From Rhodococcus yunnanensis NBRC 103083 (GTDB taxonomy: Bacteria > Actinomycetota > Actinomycetes > Mycobacteriales > Mycobacteriaceae): a stretch of DNA of 64,000 nucleotides. Made by a program: the position numbers and the translations under genes. Shown here piece by piece: positions 1-8,935 of this stretch. How positions within the stretch are numbered: position 1 is the first letter of the stretch; each line of letters opens with the position of its first letter. Location: contig NZ_BCXH01000002.1 of NCBI RefSeq assembly GCF_001895005.1, forward strand, positions 62,001 through 126,000, read 5' to 3'. Below the pieces are notes generated by a model that saw only the letters and a program-made list of their open reading frames with translations, did not search any database and was not told the DNA's origin.

Positions 1-408
1 CGATTCGCCTACTGGTTGGGCGCTGGCTTCTTGCTGATCTACGGGGTGCTCTCGATACGACGCGCCTACTCACCCGCTGCCGTGGAGGCCGAATCCGGCG
101 CAGCATCGGTACGCATAGGCCCGGTCGTACTGACCGCACTGGCGTTGACGTGGCTCAATCCCCATGTGTACCTGGACACGGTCGTGTTGCTCGGTTCGGT
201 GGCCGCCACCTACGACACCGCCCGGATCTGGTTCGGCGCCGGCGCCTCCGTGGCCAGCATCGTGTGGTTCTCCGCACTCGGATTCGGCGCACGATTCCTG
301 CGACCTGCGTTCTCGAAACCGTCGGCATGGAGGTGGCTCGACGGCGCGATCGCGGCGTTCATGCTCACGCTGGGCACAACACTCGCGATTCAGGCAGCGA
401 GCAGTTGA
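1..408 (+). CDS. LysE/ArgO-family amino-acid exporter, C-terminal part
   Basis: The reading frame is open from the first base and ends at 408, so the start lies outside the window. The visible ~135 residues hold several hydrophobic segments and the motif ALTWLNPHVYLDT, which is typical of the second half of LysE/ArgO exporters (efflux of basic amino acids or related metabolites through the inner membrane). It faces a convergent TetR gene about 60 bp downstream. The family call is fairly sure; the substrate cannot be told from this fragment. Confidence 0.8.
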   Translation, partial: RFAYWLGAGFLLIYGVLSIRRAYSPAAVEAESGAASVRIGPVVLTALALTWLNPHVYLDTVVLLGSVAATYDTARIWFGAGASVASIVWFSALGFGARFLRPAFSKPSAWRWLDGAIAAFMLTLGTTLAIQAASS

Positions 409-469
409 TACAGCAGACAACTATCTACGGGACGGCGGGAGTTCTTGCGAAACAACGTGTTCGGTGCCG

Positions 470-1111
470 TCAGCCGACGATGATGCGTTCGCCGACCGCA
501 ACGACAGCTCGGCTCAAACTCTTGGACGCATGTTTGCTGAGGGGGCCTTCGCTCAATCGCAGCGCATGAATAGTCATCAGAAGTTCGATGAGCGTTCTCG
601 TGGACAGGGTGTGCGATGCATGCTCGAGCGCGGCCGCACGCTTGGTGGACGGCACCGGGCCAGGGGGCAAATAGTCGAAAGCGCGCTGGACGTGCGTTTC
701 CTCGAACTCTCGGCGCAACACCGAGGTTTCGGCTGTGGCGCCGGGCAGGTGGTAGTGCAGCAGGCGCGCCTCGTTCGGGTGCGCCTCCACCCACACCCAC
801 ACCGCGATTATGACGTCCGCCAACGACGGATCCTCGCGGGAATCCTCCTGCGCGCGAACATCGGCCACGACCTTGTCGACCATGTCGAGCACTCGTCGCA
901 ACGCCAACTCGAACAGTTCGTCTTTTCCTGCGAAGTGGTAGTAAACGGCAGACGGGACGACGTCGGCTTCCAGCGCGACATCCTGAATACTGGCGTCCGA
1001 GAAACTCTTCGCCGCGAATACTCGGATCGCGGCATCGACGATCTCCTGCCGCCGAGACGGCCTGTGCGGTGACTTCTTCTCCATCCGATCGTCCGCCCCC
1101 TGATCGCTCAC
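470..1111 (-). CDS. TetR/AcrR-family transcriptional regulator
   Basis: 213 residues. The N-terminal helix-turn-helix is at about residues 19-65 (RQEIVDAAIRVFAAK...AVYYHFAGKDELF), followed by an all-helical ligand/dimer domain of normal TetR length. The GTG start at 1111 has a GAGAGGTGAGG purine stretch upstream; an ATG nine codons later is an alternative. It is divergent from a second TetR gene with 65 bp between them, so the two probably share or cross-regulate one promoter region. The ligand is unknown. A TetR next to a LysE-type exporter may control it, but orientation does not prove this. Confidence 0.85.
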   Translation of the reverse strand: MSDQGADDRMEKKSPHRPSRRQEIVDAAIRVFAAKSFSDASIQDVALEADVVPSAVYYHFAGKDELFELALRRVLDMVDKVVADVRAQEDSREDPSLADVIIAVWVWVEAHPNEARLLHYHLPGATAETSVLRREFEETHVQRAFDYLPPGPVPSTKRAAALEHASHTLSTRTLIELLMTIHALRLSEGPLSKHASKSLSRAVVAVGERIIVG

Positions 1112-1140
1112 CGCGTAGCCTCACCTCTCGTGTGCCGAAG

Positions 1141-1148
1141 CACTAGTG
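1141..1148. promoter_or_regulatory. palindrome in the divergent TetR promoter region
   Basis: The 65-bp gap between the two divergent TetR genes contains the 8-bp perfect palindrome CACTAGTG, with a weak continuation on each side (gaag/ttgc). TetR proteins bind such dyads and often autoregulate. The site is short, so operator function is only a suggestion. Confidence 0.3.
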
Positions 1149-1176
1149 TTGCATGACCCTAGACCTAGGAGAGTGA

Positions 1177-1788
1177 ATGACGGCAACAGTCAAGCGCCCA
1201 GCGCACCGCCCGTCACGACGGGGTGTCATCGTCGAGACGGCGTTCGAGCTCTTCGCCTCCCGGCCGGTCGACTCCGTCACCGTCGCCGATATCGCGGCGG
1301 CCGCGGAGATGACATCGGCGGCAATCTATTACCACTACCCGTCTCGCGAGGAGATCCTTCTCGAAGGCCTCCGTGAGTTCGCCGTGGAATATGTCGGCGC
1401 GATCGAGCGGATCGCTGCCGAGGCCGTCGTTCCGTCGCGGCGAATGGGCGCGCTCGTCGAGCCGTTCGTCAAGTGGCTCTCGGAGAACCGAACCAGCTCG
1501 ATCGTCTACTTCGTTCAGTCACGCGGAGCGAGCCAACAGGTCGAGGCGATCCGCCGTGAAAACGCGCTCGTGCTGATCCCGATTCTGAGCGCTGCAGCCA
1601 AGAAGGCACGGGGAAGACTGCCTGCGGCCGAAGCCGCTGTGATTGCGGTTGCCATGATCGCGGAAATCGAAATCTTCGCATCGGCATTCCTGTCCGAAGA
1701 TCGTGCACTGACCACACTGGGCCGCAAGCGTTTCCTGGCAGCGGGCGTCCGACTCGCCGATCGGATCACCGGAACAGACGTCTCCTGA
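1177..1788 (+). CDS. TetR/AcrR-family transcriptional regulator
   Basis: 203 residues, ATG start with AGGAGAG about 5 nt upstream. The helix-turn-helix spans about residues 13-60 (RGVIVETAFELFASR...AAIYYHYPSREEILLEG). The C-terminal region is alpha-helical and not recognisable as a particular TetR subclass. It is divergent from the other TetR gene and followed by tRNA-Val on the opposite strand. The regulated genes are not evident. Confidence 0.85.
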   Translation: MTATVKRPAHRPSRRGVIVETAFELFASRPVDSVTVADIAAAAEMTSAAIYYHYPSREEILLEGLREFAVEYVGAIERIAAEAVVPSRRMGALVEPFVKWLSENRTSSIVYFVQSRGASQQVEAIRRENALVLIPILSAAAKKARGRLPAAEAAVIAVAMIAEIEIFASAFLSEDRALTTLGRKRFLAAGVRLADRITGTDVS

Positions 1789-1836
1789 ACCGAGCGCCGC
1801 GAGCAGATAGTTTCGGTCGTCGACGACGGTGAATCG

Positions 1837-1911
1837 TGGTGGGCGCAGAGGGGTTCGAACCCCCGACCGCTGGTGTGTAAAACCAGAGCTCTACCGCTGA
1901 GCTATGCGCCC
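1837..1911 (-). tRNA. tRNA-Val (anticodon TAC)
   Basis: On the minus strand a full cloverleaf can be drawn: acceptor GGGCGCA/TGCGCCC, D arm GCTC...GAGC, anticodon stem CTGGT/ACCAG with loop TTTACAC (anticodon TAC), and T arm with GGTTCGAACCC. The 3' ACCA is encoded (1837-1840). It reads GTA/GTG-type Val codons. No flanking repeat or integrase is seen, so it is not an obvious insertion site here. Confidence 0.95.
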
Positions 1912-1986
1912 GGGTTCCGGTGGCCTGAGCCACCGGAACGCGTGATGAAATTTATCGTGTCCGCGCCCGATCTACAATTCCGCAGG

Positions 1987-2445
1987 TCAGACGCGTGCGA
2001 GCGCGGTGTCCCACGCGGATTGATCGCGAGCTTCGCCGGGCTGATTCATCTCGGCGAACCGGACGATTCCAGCTTTGTCGATGACGAAGGTGCCACGGTT
2101 CGCGTATCCGGCCTTGTCGTTGAAGACGTCGTAGGCCTTGGCCACGGCACCGTGAGGCCAGAAGTCGGACAACAACGGAAACGTGTAGCCCTGCTCCGCC
2201 GCCCAGATCTTGTGGGTTGGCGGGGGTCCGACCGAGATGGCGAGGATTGCGGTGTCCTCGTTCTCGAACTTGGGCAACTCGTCCCGAACCTTGCACAGCT
2301 CGCCTTGACACGTTCCGGTGAACGCGAGCGGATAGAACACCAGTAGTACGTTCTTGGCGCCGTAGTACGACGACAAGCTCACTTCCTGGTTGTTCTGATC
2401 CTTCAGGGTGAAGTCAGGCGCCTTCACGCCTACCTCGAGTGGCAT
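1987..2445 (-). CDS. ahpE: AhpE-type peroxiredoxin
   Basis: 152 residues, thioredoxin fold. It reduces hydroperoxides with a peroxidatic cysteine in the motif PLAFTGTCQGE (Cys46). The stretches SVGPPPTHKIWA and LLSDFWPHGAV closely match my memory of M. tuberculosis AhpE (Rv2238c), and the gene sits in the same place next to the Rv2239c-like gene and aceE. AGGAAG lies 9-10 nt before the ATG. Unlike the remembered mycobacterial 1-Cys protein, a second cysteine (Cys51) follows in C-x4-C spacing, as in BCP-type enzymes. Confidence 0.93.
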   Translation of the reverse strand: MPLEVGVKAPDFTLKDQNNQEVSLSSYYGAKNVLLVFYPLAFTGTCQGELCKVRDELPKFENEDTAILAISVGPPPTHKIWAAEQGYTFPLLSDFWPHGAVAKAYDVFNDKAGYANRGTFVIDKAGIVRFAEMNQPGEARDQSAWDTALARV

Positions 2446-2473
2446 CAGTTGATTCTTCCTGTTCGAGGGATGA

Positions 2474-2896
2474 CTACCGCTTGGCGGCCCGTGTCTTGGG
2501 CTGAACCAATCGGCTACCGATCCAGTCCCCCAGGTTGGCCGCAGATGTCTGCGTCAAACCTGCGGTGGGTGCGGATTCGGCGATCTCACTCGGTTCGACG
2601 TGTCCTGAAAGTCCTGTCTTGGGACTGAGAACCCAGACGAAACCGTCGTCCGAGAGAGGTCCGATCGCGTCCATGAGTGCGTCCACGAGGTCACCGTCAC
2701 CATCGCGCCACCACAGCAGCACGACGTCGATCACCTCGTCCGAGTCCTCGTCGAGAGTTTCACCGCCGATGGTGTCCTCTACGTCCGCACGCAGATCGTC
2801 GTCTGTGTCCTCGTCCCAGCCCAGTTCCTGAACGACCAAGTCGCGAGTGATACCAAGTTTCTGAGCGTAGTTCTGAGCGTCCGCCGCGGCGACCAC
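2474..2896 (-). CDS. DUF3052 family protein (Rv2239c-like)
   Basis: 140 residues from the GTG at 2896, chosen because AAGGAGGTCACC lies just upstream; a longer frame to 2962 exists but lacks a ribosome site. The protein starts VVAAADAQNYAQKLGI, is rich in Asp/Glu (pI clearly acidic), and contains VVLLWWRDGDGDLVDALMDA and GFVWVLSPK, hallmarks of the actinobacterial DUF3052 family. Function is unknown. The order ahpE - DUF3052 - aceE is conserved with M. tuberculosis. No membrane segment or known catalytic motif is seen. Confidence 0.85.
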   Translation of the reverse strand: MVAAADAQNYAQKLGITRDLVVQELGWDEDTDDDLRADVEDTIGGETLDEDSDEVIDVVLLWWRDGDGDLVDALMDAIGPLSDDGFVWVLSPKTGLSGHVEPSEIAESAPTAGLTQTSAANLGDWIGSRLVQPKTRAAKR

Positions 2897-3153
2897 GGTG
2901 GTGACCTCCTTGCATAGTGGGTGAAGTAGTGCAAGCGAACAGTGTTTCGGCCGTATCCGCAAGCTGACCGCGCCGAAATTGCGTACATAAATTTCTACTG
3001 ACGGGTATTGGGACTCCGTACTACCTCCCGGAAACTTATGTAGCAGGATTGGGGAGAATCACCGGAATGAGGAACGTATCTCGCCGCCACAGAGTGCGAG
3101 AGACATGGAACGGCCGCCGCACCGAGCGTCCGCCACATTGAGGAGTACACACG

Positions 3154-5985
3154 TTGTCCGAGTTGAACCAGGACGATCGGCAGACCACACACGCTGCCGG
3201 CAAGACCAGCGGGCCCACCGGCTCCGACGGCAGGGTCCGTGTCATCCGTGAGGGTGTCGCGTCGTATCTTCCCGACATCGACAATGACGAGACCAACGAA
3301 TGGATCGAATCCTTCGACGGCTTGTTGGAACGCTCGGGCCCTGCGCGTGCCCGCTACCTGATGTTGCGACTGCTCGAGCGCGCAGGCGAAAGAAACGTTG
3401 CGCTTCCGTCGCTGACCTCGACGGACTACGTCAACACCATCCCCACCGAGAACGAGCCCTGGTTCCCCGGTGACGAAGCGATGGAGCGCCGCTACCGCGC
3501 CTGGATGCGTTGGAACGCCGCGATCATGGTCCACCGAGCGCAGCGCCCGGGCGTCGGCGTCGGCGGCCACATCTCCACCTATGCGTCCTCGGCCGCGCTC
3601 TACGAGGTCGGCTTCAACCACTTCTTCCGCGGCAAGGATCACCCGGGCGGCGGCGACCACATCTTCATCCAGGGCCACGCCTCCCCCGGCATCTACGCCC
3701 GCGCATTCCTCGAAGGCCGCATCCCGGCCGAGCGCATGGACGGCTTCCGGCAGGAGTACAGCCACAAGGACGAGGGCGGCGCTCTGCCGTCGTACCCCCA
3801 CCCGCGGCTCATGCAGGACTTCTGGGAATTCCCGACCGTCTCCATGGGTCTGGGACCCATGAACGCCATCTACCAGGCGCGCTTCAACCACTACTTGAAC
3901 GACCGCGGCATCAAGGACACCACCGATCAGCACGTGTGGGCGTTTCTCGGCGACGGCGAGATGGACGAACCTGAATCGCGCGGCTTGGCACACGTCGCCG
4001 CTACCGAAGGCCTCGACAACCTCACCTTCGTCGTCAACTGCAACCTCCAGCGTCTCGACGGACCGGTTCGCGGCAACGGCAAGATCATCCAGGAGCTGGA
4101 GTCCTTCTTCCGCGGCGCGGGCTGGAACGTCATCAAGGTCGTCTGGGGCCGCGAGTGGGACGCCCTGCTGCACGCCGACCGCGACGGCGCCCTGGTCAAC
4201 CTCATGAACAGCACGCCGGACGGCGACTTCCAGACGTACAAGGCCAACGACGGTGGCTACGTTCGTGACCACTTCTTCGGCCGCGATCCGCGCACCAAGG
4301 AATTGGTCAAGGATCTCTCCGACGCCGACATCTGGAACCTCAAGCGCGGTGGCCACGACTACCGCAAGGTCCACGCTGCGTATGCCGCGGCAATGGCGCA
4401 CAAGGGCCAGCCGACGGTCATCCTGGCGCACACCATCAAGGGCTACACTCTCGGCAAGCACTTCGAGGGCCGCAATGCCACGCATCAGATGAAGAAGCTG
4501 ACTCTCGACGACCTCAAGACGTTCCGCGATCTGCAGCACATCCCGATCTCGGACGAGGAACTCGAGAAGGATCCGTACCTGCCCCCGTACTACCACCCAG
4601 GCGCGGACGCTCCAGAAATCCAGTACATGCTCGACCGACGCAACAAGCTCGGTGGATTCGTCCCCGAACGCCGCGTCTCCCCGAAACCGCTGCCGCAGCC
4701 GTCGGACGACACGTACAAGACGCTGCTCAAGGGTTCCGGCAAGCAGGAAGTCGCCACCACGATGGCACTCGTGCGAGTCATGAAGGAGCTGCTGCGCGAC
4801 AAGGAGATCGGGCACCGCATCGTGCCGATCATCCCCGACGAGGCCCGCACGTTCGGTATGGACTCCTGGTTCCCGTCGCTGAAGATCTACAACCGCAACG
4901 GCCAGCTCTACACCTCGGTGGACTCGGAGTTGATGCTCGCCTACAAGGAGAGCCCCGTCGGGCAGATCCTGCACGAGGGCATCAACGAAGCCGGCTCGAC
5001 GTCGTCGTTCACCGCTGTGGGCACGTCCTATGCCACACACGGCGAGGTCATGATCCCGCTGTACATCTTCTACTCGATGTTCGGCTTCCAGCGCACCGGT
5101 GACGGCCTGTGGGCCGCAGCAGACCAGATGGCACGCGGCTTCGTTCTCGGTGCCACCGCAGGACGCACCACGCTCACCGGTGAAGGTCTTCAGCACGCCG
5201 ACGGCCACTCGCTGCTGCTCGCCTCGACCAACCCAGCCGCCGTCGCCTACGACCCCGCGTTCTCCTACGAGATCGCGCACATCGTCAAGGACGGTCTGCG
5301 TCGGATGTACGGCGGAACGGAGGGTGTGGACGGGTTCGGCGGCGAGAACATCTTCTACTACATCACCCTCTACAACGAGCCGTACCAGCAGCCGGCTCAG
5401 CCGGAGAACCTCGACATCGACGGACTGCTCAAGGGCATCTACCGGTTCGAAGCTCCTCAGGACGGCGACGGTCCGCAGGCACAGTTGCTTGCCTCCGGCG
5501 TCGGTCTGGTCTCGGCCCGCAAAGCCCGCGAACTGCTCCTGGACGAGTGGGGTGTGCGCTCGGCGGTGTGGTCGGTCACCTCGTGGGGCGAACTGCGCCG
5601 CGACGGCGTCGAAGCGGAGAAGGAAGCACTCCGCAACCCCGGTGCCGAGAAGCGGATCCCCTTCGTGACATCGGCTCTCGCCGACGCACAGGGCCCGGTC
5701 GTCGCCGCATCGGATTGGATGCGTGCGGTACCCGATCAGATTCGTCAGTGGGTACCCGGCGACTACGTCACCCTCGGCACGGACGGGTTCGGCTTCTCCG
5801 ACACCCGCTCCGCCGCGCGACGGGTGTTCAACGTCGACGCCGAATCCATCGTCGTCGCCACGCTGTCGGCTCTTGCCGCGTCCGGTGAGATCGACCCGTC
5901 CAAGGCCGTCGAGGCCGCGAACAAGTACAAGATCGACGACGTCACCGCAGCGCCCACATCGTTCGCCGATACCGGTTCTGCGTAA
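3154..5985 (+). CDS. aceE: pyruvate dehydrogenase E1 component, homodimeric type
   Basis: 943 residues, the usual length for homodimeric AceE (Rv2241). It decarboxylates pyruvate with thiamine diphosphate and reductively acetylates the lipoyl domain of E2, feeding acetyl-CoA to the fatty-acid genes downstream. Visible marks are [24 protein letters not shown], the ThDP-binding [12 protein letters not shown] followed by [14 protein letters not shown], and the central [12 protein letters not shown] region. The start is TTG with GAGGAG upstream and matches the N-terminal MSELNQD; weak TTG starts are common here. It is followed by a hairpin and then the PucR-type regulator. Confidence 0.97.
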   Translation: MSELNQDDRQTTHAAGKTSGPTGSDGRVRVIREGVASYLPDIDNDETNEWIESFDGLLERSGPARARYLMLRLLERAGERNVALPSLTSTDYVNTIPTENEPWFPGDEAMERRYRAWMRWNAAIMVHRAQRPGVGVGGHISTYASSAALYEVGFNHFFRGKDHPGGGDHIFIQGHASPGIYARAFLEGRIPAERMDGFRQEYSHKDEGGALPSYPHPRLMQDFWEFPTVSMGLGPMNAIYQARFNHYLNDRGIKDTTDQHVWAFLGDGEMDEPESRGLAHVAATEGLDNLTFVVNCNLQRLDGPVRGNGKIIQELESFFRGAGWNVIKVVWGREWDALLHADRDGALVNLMNSTPDGDFQTYKANDGGYVRDHFFGRDPRTKELVKDLSDADIWNLKRGGHDYRKVHAAYAAAMAHKGQPTVILAHTIKGYTLGKHFEGRNATHQMKKLTLDDLKTFRDLQHIPISDEELEKDPYLPPYYHPGADAPEIQYMLDRRNKLGGFVPERRVSPKPLPQPSDDTYKTLLKGSGKQEVATTMALVRVMKELLRDKEIGHRIVPIIPDEARTFGMDSWFPSLKIYNRNGQLYTSVDSELMLAYKESPVGQILHEGINEAGSTSSFTAVGTSYATHGEVMIPLYIFYSMFGFQRTGDGLWAAADQMARGFVLGATAGRTTLTGEGLQHADGHSLLLASTNPAAVAYDPAFSYEIAHIVKDGLRRMYGGTEGVDGFGGENIFYYITLYNEPYQQPAQPENLDIDGLLKGIYRFEAPQDGDGPQAQLLASGVGLVSARKARELLLDEWGVRSAVWSVTSWGELRRDGVEAEKEALRNPGAEKRIPFVTSALADAQGPVVAASDWMRAVPDQIRQWVPGDYVTLGTDGFGFSDTRSAARRVFNVDAESIVVATLSALAASGEIDPSKAVEAANKYKIDDVTAAPTSFADTGSA

Positions 5986-5998
5986 GCGCCCATGATTA

Positions 5999-6057
5999 CC
6001 TGCGCCCGTCCGCTGCGGTCCGTGTCACTGGACCCGAGTGGGCGGGCGTAGGTTTTT
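5999..6057 (+). terminator. stem-loop with T-run after aceE
   Basis: CCTGCGCCCGTCC (from 5999) pairs imperfectly (two mismatches) with GGGCGGGCGTAGG and is followed by TTTTT at 6053-6057. It looks like an intrinsic terminator for aceE. It ends only three bases before the annotated ATG of the next gene, so it could also act as an attenuator for that gene. Confidence 0.65.
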
Positions 6058-6060
6058 CCC

Positions 6061-7425
6061 ATGGTCGACAGCGAGGAACCAGCAGGTGGGGTAGATCACA
6101 CGGACGACAGCGGCCACATCAGCGATCGGGACGGGTTCATCACGGACAACGAGGTACACCTGTCGGTCAAGGCGTTGACGCCCTCGCGCCAGAAGCGTGA
6201 TCCGCTTCCTGACGCTCTTCTTCGCAGAGTCAAGCAGTTCTCCGGACGCCTCTCCACCGAGGCCGTGACGACCATGCAGGATCAGCTCCCGTTCTTCGGC
6301 GGCCTCGACGCAGCCCAGCGCGCGAGCGTCCAACTGCTGATCCAGACAGCTGTCGACAACTTCTTGGAGTGGCTGAAGAACCCGCAGAGCGATATCAGGT
6401 TCAGCCTCGACGCGTTCCAGGTCATCCCGCAGGACCTGGCTCGGCGGCTCACGTTGCGCCAGACCGTCGACATGGTTCGCGTGGCGATGGAGTTCTTCGA
6501 GCAATGGTTGCCTGCACTCGCACGCAACGATCAGCAATTGGTGGCATTGACCGAGGCAGTTCTCCGATACGGCCGCGAACTCGGGTTCGCCGCCGCATCC
6601 GTCTATGCGAGCGCGGCAGAGTCGAGGGGAGCATGGGACACCCGTCTCGAGGCTCTCGTCGTCGATGCCGTCGTACGGGGTGACACCGGCTCGGACATGC
6701 TCTCGCGTGCGGCGACCCTGAACTGGGATGCCACCGCGCCCGCCACGGTTCTCGTCGGAACTCCGCCGGAGAACCAGGGCGTCTCGGTGGTGGGCACCGT
6801 CCACTCGGTCGCGCAGAAACACAACCGGGCCGCACTTGCCGTCGTCCAAGGCACTCGTCTGGTGATGGTCGTCAGTGGGCAGTTGATCGACTCGCCTGCC
6901 AACACGGCTTTTCTGACCGACATGCTCGACAATTTCTCCGACGGCCCCGTTGTCATCGGGCCGACCACTCGAACCCTCGGCGCCGCTCACACGAGTGCCG
7001 TCGAGGCGTTCGCCGGCATGCAGGCCGTCGCCGGGTGGCGCGGCGCACCCCGACCGGTCCACGCGGGCGAGCTTCTGCCCGAACGCGCTCTGTTGGGTGA
7101 CGGCGCCGCTATAGCGGCTCTCAACGAGCATTTGGTGCTGCCGTTGTCCGCAGCCGGATCAGGTCTCGCGGACACTCTCGACGCGTATCTCGACTGTGGT
7201 GGAGCGGTCGAGACTTGTGCCCGTCAGCTGTTTGTTCATCCAAATACTGTCCGGTATCGGTTGAAGCGTATTGCGGAAGTCACAGGACGAGATCCGACAC
7301 AATCGCGTGATGCGTACGTGTTGCGGGTTGCAGCAACGGTCGGTCGACTGGCACAAACGCATCACGAACCGCAGTATCCAGTACCACAGATCACACACGT
7401 AACATTCGGTGAAGTAGTCACGTAA
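6061..7425 (+). CDS. fasR: PucR-family regulator, FasR-like activator of fatty-acid genes
   Basis: 454 residues. The C-terminal PucR-type helix-turn-helix is clear (LDAYLDCGGAVETCARQLF then HPNTVRYRLKRIAEVTGRDP), preceded by a GGDEF-like/CdaR-type middle domain and an N-terminal helical region. It matches Rv2242 by sequence and position; the Streptomyces orthologue FasR, directly upstream of fabD, activates fabD-acpP-fabF. (The TetR protein Rv3208, also called FasR, is a different family.) The first ~45 residues look poorly conserved and the ATG has no good ribosome site, so the start may be further in. Confidence 0.82.
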   Translation: MVDSEEPAGGVDHTDDSGHISDRDGFITDNEVHLSVKALTPSRQKRDPLPDALLRRVKQFSGRLSTEAVTTMQDQLPFFGGLDAAQRASVQLLIQTAVDNFLEWLKNPQSDIRFSLDAFQVIPQDLARRLTLRQTVDMVRVAMEFFEQWLPALARNDQQLVALTEAVLRYGRELGFAAASVYASAAESRGAWDTRLEALVVDAVVRGDTGSDMLSRAATLNWDATAPATVLVGTPPENQGVSVVGTVHSVAQKHNRAALAVVQGTRLVMVVSGQLIDSPANTAFLTDMLDNFSDGPVVIGPTTRTLGAAHTSAVEAFAGMQAVAGWRGAPRPVHAGELLPERALLGDGAAIAALNEHLVLPLSAAGSGLADTLDAYLDCGGAVETCARQLFVHPNTVRYRLKRIAEVTGRDPTQSRDAYVLRVAATVGRLAQTHHEPQYPVPQITHVTFGEVVT

Positions 7426-7553
7426 CGCAGACGCGAGTAGTGGCGATGGGAACTCCCCACATGGCGATTTGTTGGGACCCCACAAATTGCATGTCGAGAG
7501 TTCATCGAGAGCGACATCGGCCAAACACCCGGGCACAGTGTTCCCTTAACGAT

Positions 7554-8462
7554 GTGATTGCGTTGCTTGCGCCCGGCCAGGGCTCCCAGACACCCGGCAT
7601 GCTCCTGCCATGGCTCGAACTCCCAGGAGCTGCCGACCGCGTCGCGCTGTGGTCGAAGGCTTCCGGTCTCGATCTGGCTCGCCTCGGTACAACAGCGACC
7701 GCCGAGGAGATCACCGACACCTCCGTCACCCAGCCACTCGTGGTCGCTGCCGCACTCCTCGCCTTCGAGGAGATCGCGGGACGCGGCATACTCGGCGACG
7801 ACGCCATCATCGCCGGGCATTCGGTCGGTGAGCTCGCCGCCGCTGCCGTTGCGGGTGTGATCTCCTCCGACGAGGCCGTGACCCTCGCTGCCGTTCGCGG
7901 CGCCGAGATGGCCAAGGCATGTGCACTGGAGCCGACAGGAATGTCGGCCGTGCTCGGGGGTGACGAGGCCGAGGTTCTGGCCCGTCTCGACGAGCTCGGC
8001 CTCGAACCTGCGAACGTCAACGCGGCCGGTCAGATCGTCGCTGCCGGATTGCTCACCGCTCTGGCCGAGTTGGCCGAGACCCCGCCGGCGAAGGCACGCG
8101 TGCGTGCACTGCCGGTGGCGGGCGCTTTCCACACCCGCTTCATGGCTCCCGCACAGGACGCAGTGGCAGCGGCCGCCGCGGCAATCACACCATCCGACCC
8201 GTCGCGAGTGCTGCTGTCGAACTCCGACGGACGAGCGGTGACGTCGGGAGCAGACGCACTCGCCAAGCTCGCGGCGCAGGTCACCAAGCCGGTTCGATGG
8301 GACCTGTGCACCGCGACGCTGCGCGAGAGCGCGGTGTCGGCCGTGGTCGAGCTTCCGCCTGCCGGAACCCTCATCGGTATCGCGAAAAGAGAACTGCGCG
8401 GCACTCCGACCCTGGGCTTGAAGAAACCCGAGGACATCGCCGCGCTGGCCGAGCTCACCTAG
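7554..8462 (+). CDS. fabD: malonyl-CoA:ACP transacylase
   Basis: 302 residues from the GTG at 7554, the same length as I recall for M. tuberculosis FabD (Rv2243). An upstream extension of the frame exists but the conserved N-terminus MIALLAPGQGSQTPGM fixes the start. It moves malonyl from CoA to AcpM to start FAS-II/mycolate elongation. The GHSVGE motif carries the catalytic serine (near residue 90) and AGAFHTRFM the catalytic histidine. It is first of fabD-acpM-kasA-accD6, downstream of fasR with about 130 bp between. Confidence 0.96.
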   Translation: MIALLAPGQGSQTPGMLLPWLELPGAADRVALWSKASGLDLARLGTTATAEEITDTSVTQPLVVAAALLAFEEIAGRGILGDDAIIAGHSVGELAAAAVAGVISSDEAVTLAAVRGAEMAKACALEPTGMSAVLGGDEAEVLARLDELGLEPANVNAAGQIVAAGLLTALAELAETPPAKARVRALPVAGAFHTRFMAPAQDAVAAAAAAITPSDPSRVLLSNSDGRAVTSGADALAKLAAQVTKPVRWDLCTATLRESAVSAVVELPPAGTLIGIAKRELRGTPTLGLKKPEDIAALAELT

Positions 8463-8476
8463 AGCTCCATACACCT

Positions 8477-8498
8477 CCCGCGGCGTTGTCGCCGCGGG
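8477..8498 (+). promoter_or_regulatory. hairpin between fabD and acpM (1)
   Basis: CCCGCGGCG and CGCCGCGGG form a perfect 9-bp stem with a 4-nt loop (TTGT), 15 bp after the fabD stop. There is no T-run, so it is not a classic terminator; RNA processing, stabilisation of the upstream message or a protein site are possible. Confidence 0.55.
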
Positions 8499-8504
8499 CG
8501 TAGG

Positions 8505-8526
8505 GCACATCTCGTAGGAGATGTGC
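8505..8526 (+). promoter_or_regulatory. hairpin between fabD and acpM (2)
   Basis: GCACATCTC and GAGATGTGC form a second perfect 9-bp inverted repeat with loop GTAG, only 6 bp after the first. The two dyads in tandem upstream of the very highly expressed acyl carrier gene suggest a regulatory or processing element. It lies about 100 bp before the acpM start. Confidence 0.55.
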
Positions 8527-8624
8527 GCGTCGTCGAAACACAGGACGACGCAACACAGAGCACAACGAGTTCTTCGGTGCGGCGACTCACGACGCACCGA
8601 TACGAGAAGAAGGGAGCCACTCAA

Positions 8625-8927
8625 GTGGCCAGCCAGGAAGACCTCATCGCCGGACTTGCAGAGATCATCGAGGAGGTCACGGGTATCGAGCCCTCCGAGG
8701 TGACCATCGACAAGTCCTTCGTGGACGACCTCGACATCGACTCGCTGTCCATGGTCGAGATCGCAGTGCAGACCGAGGACAAGTACGGCGTGAAGATCCC
8801 CGACGAAGACCTCGCAAGCCTGCGCACCGTCGGCGACGCAGTGTCGTACATCCAGAAGCTCGAAGCGGAGAACCCCGAAGCCGCTGAGGCAATCAAGGCC
8901 AAGCTCGACGACTCCGCGAGCGAGTGA
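8625..8927 (+). CDS. acpM: meromycolate/FAS-II acyl carrier protein
   Basis: 100 residues from the GTG at 8625, preceded by AGAAGAAGGGAG. An in-frame extension to 8523 is rejected because the conserved protein begins near [17 protein letters not shown]. The DIDSLSMVE motif carries the serine that receives phosphopantetheine. The protein is strongly acidic. It is somewhat shorter at the C-terminus than my recollection of M. tuberculosis AcpM (115 residues), missing part of the extended tail. It carries growing chains between FabD and KasA. Its stop is adjacent to or overlaps the start of kasA. Confidence 0.95.
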   Translation: MASQEDLIAGLAEIIEEVTGIEPSEVTIDKSFVDDLDIDSLSMVEIAVQTEDKYGVKIPDEDLASLRTVGDAVSYIQKLEAENPEAAEAIKAKLDDSASE

Positions 8928-8935
8928 GTCGAACC

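Noticed and set aside
2995..5280. 761-residue open frame antisense to aceE
   Set aside because: It is the mirror of aceE in GC-rich DNA; the composition is rich in Val, Arg, Asp and Glu and has no family pattern, whereas aceE is certain.
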